NCBI GenBank assembly: GCA_020028595.1
Contig: JAIBHQ010000059.1
Location: 1 to 6,165 of the forward strand
Direction: 5' to 3'
DNA from: Nitrospirota bacterium
Lineage (GTDB): Bacteria > Nitrospirota > Nitrospiria > Nitrospirales > Nitrospiraceae
Length of the DNA: 6,165 nucleotides
Shown: piece by piece, positions 1 to 5,131 of the stretch
Layout: each line of letters starts with the position of its first letter
Position numbering within the stretch: position 1 is the first letter of the stretch
Notes under the pieces: generated by a model
What the model was told of the DNA's origin: nothing
The model's database searches: none
The model's input: the letters and a program-made list of their open reading frames with translations, nothing else
Program-made: the position numbers and the translations under genes

Positions 1-124
1 AGGATGTTGAAAAAGGCTGCCAGCTTTGTTCTCGGTCGCCCGTCTCCCTGCGACGTGCCCCAGAGGGCACGCCTCAGTCGCCGGACTCCCTGCGGCCTCG
101 CTGAACAGCCTTTTTGAACATCCT
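1..124. repeat. Palindromic intergenic repeat element (REP/MITE-like)
   Basis: The first 19 bases (1-19) and the last 19 (106-124) are reverse complements with a single mismatch, at position 9 against 116. The pairing continues a little further inward as cagc at 21-24 with gctg at 100-103 after a small bulge. Between the arms lies a perfect 7-bp hairpin: 54-60 pairs with 65-71 around a 4-base loop. It is flanked by an 18-base direct repeat with 16 matches (35-52 and 77-94). There is no coding capacity and no transposase. From memory, elements opening with a similar AGGATGTT-AAAAAGGC arm are scattered between genes in Nitrospira genomes, but this was not checked. It could also act as a bidirectional terminator or mRNA end-stabiliser between moaA and whatever lies upstream. 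The left end coincides with the window edge, so the outer boundary is uncertain. Confidence 0.8.
54..71. repeat. Internal perfect hairpin of the repeat element
   Basis: Bases 54-60 (CGTGCCC) are the exact reverse complement of 65-71 (GGGCACG), with loop CAGA at 61-64. The stem can be lengthened with a bulge, because 50-54 (GCGAC) also matches 77-81 (GTCGC). There is no T-run directly after the stem, so it is not a standard intrinsic terminator by itself. Confidence 0.7.
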
Positions 125-166
125 AAGCAGAAAAAGATGACGGCCAAGGTTAAATCAAAGTGCATC

Positions 167-172
167 TTGGAG
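167..172 (+). promoter_or_regulatory. Ribosome binding site deciding the moaA start
   Basis: TTGGAG at 167-172 has a 5-base spacer before GTG 178. It lies inside the reading frame that would be used if translation began at GTG 160, so it favours the shorter protein. Confidence 0.5.
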
Positions 173-177
173 CATCT

Positions 178-1227
178 GTGAGTCACAAATCCCCCGATAT
201 TGCAGATACCTTCGGGCGGCCGCTCAAGAGTCTGCGCCTGTCCGTGACGGACCGGTGCAATCTTCGGTGCAAGTACTGCATGCCGGAGGAGGAATACGCC
301 TGGCTGCCTCGCGACAACGTGCTCACGTTCGAGGAGATGGCCGCGGTGACGGGGCATTTCACCGACCTCGGCGTGGACAAGGTGCGGCTGACCGGCGGGG
401 AGCCGCTGCTGCGGCGTGACCTGCCGCAACTGGTCCGCCTGCTGTTCCAGAACCGGCGGATCACGGACCTGGCTCTGACGACCAACGGCATTCTCCTCGG
501 CGATCAAGCGCAGGCTCTCTATGACGCCGGTGTGCATCGCGTCACCGTCAGTCTGGACACCCTGCGACCGGACCGTTTCCGCGCCCTGACCCGCCGTGAC
601 GAACATGTCCGTGTGCTTGAAGGGATCCAGACGGTGATGAGGGTCGGCTTCACCGGCCTCAAGCTGGATACGGTGGCGATTCGCGGGTTCAACGACGATG
701 AGCTCGCGGATTTGATTGAATTCGGCAAGCGCGTCCGGGCGGAAGTGCGATTCATCGAATATATGGACGTCGGCGGCGCGACGGATTGGTCCATGAATCA
801 GGTCCTGTCGCGCGAGGCGATTCTGGACACGCTGAGCCGTCGCTACGGACAAATCGAGCCTGTAAGCGAGGTCAGCTCCGCTCCGGCTCAACGTTTTCTG
901 CTGCCCGATGGAACGAGCTTCGGCATCATCCCTTCGACGACCACGCCGTTTTGCGCCACCTGCGATCGGAGTCGGGTGACGGCGGACGGCATGTGGTATC
1001 TCTGCCTCTACGCCAAGGACGGGACGGATTTACGCGGGCCGCTACGGGCCGGCGCGTCGCCGGATTCGATCCGGGCGCTGATCCGTTCGGTCTGGCAGGG
1101 TCGCATGGATCGTGGCGCGGAGGACCGCAAGGCATTGGAGAAGGCCGGCGTCCGGGAAGAGCGGCTGATTGAGGTCAAGAAACTCCGGGACGATCCGCAC
1201 CTCGAAATGCATGCGCGCGGCGGATGA
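178..1227 (+). CDS. moaA: GTP 3',8-cyclase MoaA (molybdenum cofactor biosynthesis protein A)
   Basis: This is a cytosolic radical SAM enzyme that, with MoaC, converts GTP to cyclic pyranopterin monophosphate, the first step of molybdenum cofactor synthesis. Numbering from an upstream GTG at 160, the N-terminal 4Fe-4S cluster motif CNLRCKYC (CX3CX2C) has Cys33, Cys37 and Cys40. The GGEP SAM-binding motif is at 79-82. The C-terminal substrate-binding cluster has Cys265, Cys268 and Cys282 (CX2CX13C), the hallmark of MoaA over other radical SAM proteins. The protein ends in Gly-Gly, the conserved MoaA tail. I chose the GTG at 178 because TTGGAG (167-172) sits 5 bases before it, whereas the GTG at 160 has only a weak AAGG 10 bases away. 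From 178 the protein is 349 residues, close to the usual family length of about 330-350. The gene stands alone, without moaC or moaE nearby in the window. No clear promoter is seen between the repeat and the start. The assignment is very secure. Confidence 0.97.
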   Translation: MSHKSPDIADTFGRPLKSLRLSVTDRCNLRCKYCMPEEEYAWLPRDNVLTFEEMAAVTGHFTDLGVDKVRLTGGEPLLRRDLPQLVRLLFQNRRITDLALTTNGILLGDQAQALYDAGVHRVTVSLDTLRPDRFRALTRRDEHVRVLEGIQTVMRVGFTGLKLDTVAIRGFNDDELADLIEFGKRVRAEVRFIEYMDVGGATDWSMNQVLSREAILDTLSRRYGQIEPVSEVSSAPAQRFLLPDGTSFGIIPSTTTPFCATCDRSRVTADGMWYLCLYAKDGTDLRGPLRAGASPDSIRALIRSVWQGRMDRGAEDRKALEKAGVREERLIEVKKLRDDPHLEMHARGG

Positions 1228-1285
1228 GCAGACGGACCGTATTCTGACCGTCGGTTGACGAAACGTCGATTCGTTTATTTCTCTC

Positions 1286-1969
1286 ATGCCAGATCTGCAG
1301 TTCATGACCATGCTCGGCCTGGGATTCCTGCTTGGGATGCGCCATGCGCTCGATGCCGATCATGTCGCGGCGGTCTCCACCATGCTCGCACAGCGCCCCG
1401 ATCTGCGCCGGTCCGGATTCATTGGATTGTGCTGGGGGTGCGGCCATACGGCAGTCTTGTTGATCGTCGGATTAGCGGTGCTCGCCCTCAAGATCACGAT
1501 TCCTGATGCCATATCCCAGGCCTTTGAATCGGTTGTCGGCGTGATGCTGGTCGCGCTGGGGCTTGCCCTGGCGGTGACGCTGTATCGCGAGCAGTGGCAT
1601 CTGCATGCCCATGAGCATGATGGCGCGCGTCACGTGCATCTGCACAGCCATCGTCTCGGCGAAGACCATGCGCACCGGCATGCGTGGCGCGATTCGCTGC
1701 CGCCGTTGCTGGTCGGCATGGTGCATGGGTTGGCCGGTTCTGCCGCGCTCATGCTGGTGGTGCTCTCCGCGGCGCACACGTTCTGGGAAGGCATTGCGTA
1801 CATTCTTCTCTTCGGCATCGGTTCGATTCTCGGCATGGTGGTGCTGGGGGCGCTCATTAGTCTCCCGTTCCTGTTCTCGGTGCCGTTCGGGCGGTCTGTT
1901 CATGTGGCGGTGCGGGGGCTTGCCAGCGTAGGCAGCATCGGTTTCGGTCTCGCCATTCTATTCCGGTAA
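1286..1969 (+). CDS. Nickel/cobalt permease, NiCoT/UreH-like
   Basis: The 227-residue integral membrane protein probably imports Ni2+ or Co2+ across the inner membrane. The key signature is RHALDADH at residues 19-26, which gives the H-X4-D-H arrangement (His20, Asp25, His26) typical of transmembrane segment 2 in NiCoT-type transporters; the following AAVSTML resembles UreH-type proteins. About six hydrophobic segments can be seen, near residues 4-34, 44-69, 80-100, 138-163, 168-198 and 205-226. The loop between the third and fourth segments holds eleven histidines between 105 and 132, a likely metal-collecting region. A second conserved-looking motif, HGLAGSAAL, is at 147-155. The protein is shorter than classical HoxN/NixA (over 300 residues, eight segments), so the compact UreH-like group fits better. 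ATG 1286 is the first in-frame start after a stop at 1256-1258. No Shine-Dalgarno sequence precedes it, and it follows moaA by 58 bases, possibly co-transcribed. Nickel against cobalt preference cannot be read from the sequence. Confidence 0.82.
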   Translation: MPDLQFMTMLGLGFLLGMRHALDADHVAAVSTMLAQRPDLRRSGFIGLCWGCGHTAVLLIVGLAVLALKITIPDAISQAFESVVGVMLVALGLALAVTLYREQWHLHAHEHDGARHVHLHSHRLGEDHAHRHAWRDSLPPLLVGMVHGLAGSAALMLVVLSAAHTFWEGIAYILLFGIGSILGMVVLGALISLPFLFSVPFGRSVHVAVRGLASVGSIGFGLAILFR

Positions 1970-2037
1970 TCTGCTTTCCTTGACGGCCTCATTTTCTTGT
2001 GCGGCCCATGAATGTCGAAAAAACATGAGCACATTCA

Positions 2038-2055
2038 GTCTCTTCTCAGAGAGAC
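2038..2055. repeat. Small inverted repeat in the spacer
   Basis: GTCTCT at 2038-2043 pairs exactly with AGAGAC at 2050-2055 around a 6-base loop. It lies about 40 bases upstream of the putative -10 element, which would suit an operator. It could instead be an mRNA end structure for the permease transcript, although no T-run follows it. Confidence 0.35.
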
Positions 2056-2091
2056 ATGAAGTTAATTCTATGTGCGGGCAGGGAAGGCTTG

Positions 2092-2100
2092 TGCTATTCT
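2092..2100 (+). promoter_or_regulatory. Possible extended -10 promoter element
   Basis: TGC followed by TATTCT (2095-2100) resembles an extended -10 box of a housekeeping sigma factor. No good -35 hexamer lies 16-18 bases upstream, which is tolerated in extended -10 promoters. A start near 2107 would leave a leader of about 50 bases before the GTG at 2156. The call rests on sequence resemblance only. Confidence 0.35.
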
Positions 2101-2143
2101 GTCCCCCAATGCGGGCGGCGGGTAGGAGTGTGACGGTGCAAGC

Positions 2144-2149
2144 AGGGAG
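2144..2149 (+). promoter_or_regulatory. Ribosome binding site of the MBL-fold hydrolase
   Basis: AGGGAG at 2144-2149 sits 6 bases before GTG 2156. It supports that non-ATG start over other GTG triplets further upstream. Confidence 0.6.
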
Positions 2150-2155
2150 AGGCCG

Positions 2156-2953
2156 GTGAAGATTCGCGTGCTCGGGTGTCATGGCTCCGACCAGCTCGAG
2201 GAGCGTGATGGCAAGGCCCGTCAATGCCGGACCTGCGGGTTCCTAGTCAACGGGACGGTGATGATTGATGCCGGGACGATCGGGGCGGCGCTTCGTCTTG
2301 AAGAGCAAAAGCAGATTCGCCACGTACTGCTCTCACATCTCCATTTTGATCATGTCCAGGGCCTTCCGACGCTGGCGGACAATCTTGTGGAAGAAGAAGC
2401 GGATGCCATCGAACCGGTGGTGCTTGCCAGCACCGCATCGGTCCTGAAAGGACTGCGCGCGCACCTGTTCAACGGCGACGTCTATCCCGATTTTTTCTCG
2501 CTGCCTGAGCCCGCGCATCCGATATTTGTGGGCCACACCCTTGAAGTGGGGCAGGAAAGTGAAGTGTCCGGTCTGCATGTACGGGCGATCCGGGTGAATC
2601 ATCAGGTGCCGACCGTCGGGTTTCTGATCCGGGAGGGTGTCTCTTCGGTGCTCTACAGCGGCGACACGCATGAGACGGAGGAGATCTGGAGAGTGGCGGC
2701 CAAGGAGCCGACCCTGAAGGCGGCGTTCATCGAAACGTCGTTTCCGAATCGACTGCTGGGACTTGCCAAAGTCAGCAAACATTTGACGCCGGCCCTCTTT
2801 GCGCGCGAGTTTCAAAAGCTCGGCCGGCCGGACCTTCCCGTTTACATTTATCACGTGAAGCCCCGGTTCCGTCAGGAAATCATCAAGGAATTGTCGCAGC
2901 TCAAAGTACGCAACCTGACGGTTCTGGAAGAAGGCCAGGAAGTTCAGGTCTGA
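2156..2953 (+). CDS. MBL-fold hydrolase resembling class II 3',5'-cyclic-nucleotide phosphodiesterase
   Basis: This 265-residue soluble metallo-beta-lactamase-fold protein starts with GTG. The metal-binding motif HLHFDH is at 61-66 (His61, His63, Asp65, His66), followed by VQGLP. Further probable ligands are His149 (VNH), Asp170 in SGDT (168-171) and His233 in YHVKP. The FIETSF segment at 191-196 and HLTP at 209-212 also recall class II cyclic-nucleotide phosphodiesterases (yeast PDE1/CpdP type), which hydrolyse cAMP or cGMP to the 5'-nucleotide. RNase Z-like or other phosphodiesterase activity is the alternative, since they share the same fold and motifs. A CRTC pair at 24-27 in the N-terminal region is a less usual feature and might bind metal or be redox-active. 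There is no signal peptide. The gene opens a close-packed cluster, with accD beginning 11 bases after its stop. The fold is near certain; the substrate is inferred. Confidence 0.8.
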   Translation: MKIRVLGCHGSDQLEERDGKARQCRTCGFLVNGTVMIDAGTIGAALRLEEQKQIRHVLLSHLHFDHVQGLPTLADNLVEEEADAIEPVVLASTASVLKGLRAHLFNGDVYPDFFSLPEPAHPIFVGHTLEVGQESEVSGLHVRAIRVNHQVPTVGFLIREGVSSVLYSGDTHETEEIWRVAAKEPTLKAAFIETSFPNRLLGLAKVSKHLTPALFAREFQKLGRPDLPVYIYHVKPRFRQEIIKELSQLKVRNLTVLEEGQEVQV

Positions 2954-2964
2954 ACGCGACTCCC

Positions 2965-3804
2965 ATGGCGTGGTTCAAGAAAAGCGAATCGCCCGGTTCA
3001 GAGGAAAGCCGCAAGCGGCCCAAGGCATCCGAAGGCCTGTGGCTGAAATGCAACCATTGCCGGGAGATCATTTATCGCAAGGAAGTGGACCGGAACAACA
3101 AGGTCTGCCCCAAGTGCGATTATCACTTTCCGATCTCGGTGCAGGAGCGCATCGCGCTGTTGCTGGACCTCGGGTCGTTCAAGGAATGGGAAACCGACCT
3201 TGCCCCGCAGAACCCGCTCGCGTTTACCGATAGCCGCTCCTACTCGGACCGTCTGGCGGCTCAACAGGAGAAGACGGGGCGCAAGGATGCGATGGTGATC
3301 GGCGAGGGTGCGATCAACGGCCGTCGGATCGTTCTCAGCGTGTTCGACTTCGGATTCATGGGAGGCAGCATGGGGTCGGTGGTCGGGGAAAAAATCTGCC
3401 GTGCGGCGGACAGGGCGCTGGCCGCGCGTCTGCCGATGGTGCTTGTGACGACATCGGGAGGAGCCCGGATGCAGGAAGGCATCCTGTCGCTCATGCAAAT
3501 GGCAAAGACGTCGGCCGCTGTGGCGCGCCTGAGCGAGGCGAAGGTGCCGTTTATCGCCATTCTGGCAGACCCGACATTCGGCGGTGTCACGGCCAGCGTC
3601 GCCATGCTCGGCGACGTGATCATCTCCGAACCCAAGGCCTTGATCGGTTTTGCCGGGCCCCGCGTGATCGAGCAGACGATCAAGCAGCAGTTGCCGGAGG
3701 GATTTCAGCGGGCGGAATTCCTTCTGGAGCACGGCATGATCGATGCGATCGTCGAACGGAAACACTTGAAGGAAACGTTGAGTACCCTCCTGTCGCACAT
3801 GTAG
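2965..3804 (+). CDS. accD: Acetyl-CoA carboxylase carboxyltransferase subunit beta
   Basis: AccD pairs with AccA to move the carboxyl group from carboxybiotin on AccB to acetyl-CoA, making malonyl-CoA, the committed step of fatty-acid synthesis, in the cytosol. The 279-residue length is normal for the family. A four-cysteine zinc ribbon is complete: Cys29 and Cys32 (CNHC), then Cys48 and Cys51 (CPKC). The crotonase-like carboxyltransferase core follows, with SGGARMQEG at 164-172 and [10 protein letters not shown] at 202-211 supplying glycines expected to stabilise the enolate of acetyl-CoA. The N-terminus (AWFKK) is typical of AccD. ATG 2965 has no clear Shine-Dalgarno sequence; with only 11 bases after the preceding stop, translational coupling is likely. 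accA is not in this window. accD next to folC is a common arrangement in other bacteria. Confidence 0.97.
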   Translation: MAWFKKSESPGSEESRKRPKASEGLWLKCNHCREIIYRKEVDRNNKVCPKCDYHFPISVQERIALLLDLGSFKEWETDLAPQNPLAFTDSRSYSDRLAAQQEKTGRKDAMVIGEGAINGRRIVLSVFDFGFMGGSMGSVVGEKICRAADRALAARLPMVLVTTSGGARMQEGILSLMQMAKTSAAVARLSEAKVPFIAILADPTFGGVTASVAMLGDVIISEPKALIGFAGPRVIEQTIKQQLPEGFQRAEFLLEHGMIDAIVERKHLKETLSTLLSHM

Positions 3805-3828
3805 GGCCTGTCGGGCCGCGTCAACTGC

Positions 3829-5130
3829 ATGCCCATGTCCTATCTTCAGTCGGTTGAATTTCTGTACGGCCTGCAGAAGCACGGCATTCAGCCGGGCCTT
3901 GGGACAATCCAGGCGCTGTTGGATCGGCTCGATCATCCTGAACGCCGGTATCCGTCGCTTCACATTGGAGGGACAAACGGCAAAGGCTCGACCGCGACCA
4001 TGGCCGCGTCCATGCTGCAGGCGGCCGGGTACCGGGTGGGGCTGTACACGTCTCCGCACCTGGTGGACTTCCGGGAACGGATCCGGATCAATGGAGAGGT
4101 CATTTCTGAAGCACGCGTGGCGGCCCTGACCGATTGCGTGCGCGCGGCTGCCGGAGAACCGCGCGAGCCGACGTTCTTCGAGTTCACCACCGCCATGGCG
4201 TTTCAGCAATTTGCGGATGCGAAAATCGACGTGGCCGTGGTCGAAGTCGGGCTGGGCGGGCGATTCGACGCGACCAATGTCCTGACGCCGGCGGCGGCCG
4301 CCATCACCAATGTGGCACTCGACCACCAGGAATATTTAGGGGAGACGATCGGCGACATTGCCTACGAGAAGGCCGGGATTATCAAGCCCGGAGTGCCGGT
4401 GGTGGTCGGGCGGGTCTCCAGCGAAGCGGCGGCAGTGCTCTCGCGCGTGGCCGGTGAGCGCGGCGCACAGGTGAGCCGATTGCATGGTGACTTTAACGTT
4501 TCAGGCACGTCGCCTGCCCGATTCCGGTACGAGGGGATGAACGAATCGTACGACGAATTGGCCTGCCCTCTGGCCGGTCGGCATCAATTGGACAATGCGG
4601 CCTGCGCGCTTGCTTTGCTGGAGGCGGTGTCGGAACGAGGCCTGCCGGTTTCTGAAGGGGCGGTGCGCGAGGGACTGCGGACTGTCCAATGGGAAGGGCG
4701 GCTTGAAACGGTTGAATCCCGCCCTGCGCTTGTGCTGGATGGCGCACACAACCCGGATGCGGCGGCGGCCGTGGCGATCTACCTGGTTGATTTCCGTCGC
4801 CAGCATTCCGGATCGCGCGTCATTATGGTGTTGGGGATGATGAAGGATAAGGACCGTGAAGGATTCCTCGATCATCTGCTCCCGCACGTGGATGAGGTTA
4901 TTGTGACGCAGGCGCACATTCCCCGCTCGGCAACGGCACGGGAACTGGAGGTCTCATTGCGAGCGCGGGGACGAACGACGCGCGTGGTTCCAGACCCTGC
5001 CGATGCGATCAGCCTCGCTCGACGGATGGCCGCTTCCGACGACTTGATTATGGTGACCGGTTCACTGATGCTGGTGGGCGAGACCAAAGCCATCCTGCTC
5101 GGCTGCGGGCTGTCCCTTCTAAGGGGCTGA
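3829..5130 (+). CDS. folC: Folylpolyglutamate synthase / dihydrofolate synthase FolC
   Basis: This is a cytosolic Mur-ligase-family enzyme that adds glutamate to folates using ATP; many bacterial FolC proteins also join glutamate to dihydropteroate to make dihydrofolate. At 433 residues it is full length. The P-loop GTNGKGS is at 48-54, TSPHL at 74-78, and the EVGLGGRFDATN block at 139-150. ALDHQEYLG (163-171) carries the conserved His166. YEKAG (179-183) carries Lys181, which is expected to be carbamylated. HQLDNA is at 252-257, and the C-terminal domain motif DGAHNP at 304-309. TSPHL and the EFTTAMAF region (118-125) fit a folate-type ligase rather than a Mur enzyme. ATG 3829 is used, with ATG 3835 two codons later as an alternative; neither has a good Shine-Dalgarno sequence. 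It lies 24 bases after accD and 1 base before lptD. Whether it is truly bifunctional cannot be told from the sequence alone. Confidence 0.95.
   Translation: MPMSYLQSVEFLYGLQKHGIQPGLGTIQALLDRLDHPERRYPSLHIGGTNGKGSTATMAASMLQAAGYRVGLYTSPHLVDFRERIRINGEVISEARVAALTDCVRAAAGEPREPTFFEFTTAMAFQQFADAKIDVAVVEVGLGGRFDATNVLTPAAAAITNVALDHQEYLGETIGDIAYEKAGIIKPGVPVVVGRVSSEAAAVLSRVAGERGAQVSRLHGDFNVSGTSPARFRYEGMNESYDELACPLAGRHQLDNAACALALLEAVSERGLPVSEGAVREGLRTVQWEGRLETVESRPALVLDGAHNPDAAAAVAIYLVDFRRQHSGSRVIMVLGMMKDKDREGFLDHLLPHVDEVIVTQAHIPRSATARELEVSLRARGRTTRVVPDPADAISLARRMAASDDLIMVTGSLMLVGETKAILLGCGLSLLRG
5121..5126 (+). promoter_or_regulatory. Ribosome binding site of lptD inside the folC end
   Basis: AAGGGG at 5121-5126, in the last codons of folC, lies 5 bases before ATG 5132. 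With the stop and start separated by one base, it suggests coupled translation of folC and lptD. Confidence 0.6.
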
Positions 5131-5131
5131 C

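Larger units (their letters stand above)
1970..2155 (+). other. Intergenic spacer upstream of the MBL-accD-folC-lptD cluster
   Basis: This is the longest non-coding gap between genes in the window. Its middle part (about 1985-2070) is visibly richer in A and T than the surrounding genes. It holds a hairpin at 2038-2055, a possible extended -10 element at 2092-2100 and the ribosome binding site of the next gene. No small ORF with convincing start signals and no T-tailed terminator was seen. It probably contains the promoter for the downstream cluster. Confidence 0.6.

Noticed and set aside
1..124. CRISPR array or tRNA-like structure
   Set aside because: There is one inverted element with only a single pair of degenerate direct repeats and no regular spacer pattern. 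No cloverleaf or T-arm consensus can be drawn.
786..1172. A 128-codon + strand frame inside moaA
   Set aside because: It is out of frame with moaA across its second cluster motif, has no ribosome binding site and resembles no family.
1472..1903. A 143-codon open frame on the - strand opposite the permease
   Set aside because: The translation is a low-complexity run of His, Arg and Gln produced by reading the membrane gene backwards; the + strand has the clear transporter motif.
1980..1985. TTGACG as a -35 box just after the permease
   Set aside because: No acceptable -10 hexamer lies 16-19 bases downstream, and the region there is GGCCCATG-like.
3805..3828. GGCC-GGCC hairpin between accD and folC as a terminator
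   Set aside because: The stem is only 4 bp, there is no T-run, and the closely spaced genes argue for read-through.
2998..4326. A 442-codon open frame on the - strand, antisense to accD and the start of folC
   Set aside because: It lies opposite two certain genes, crosses their boundary, and its translation is rich in His, Arg and Gln with no recognisable domain. Long antisense frames are expected in GC-rich DNA.
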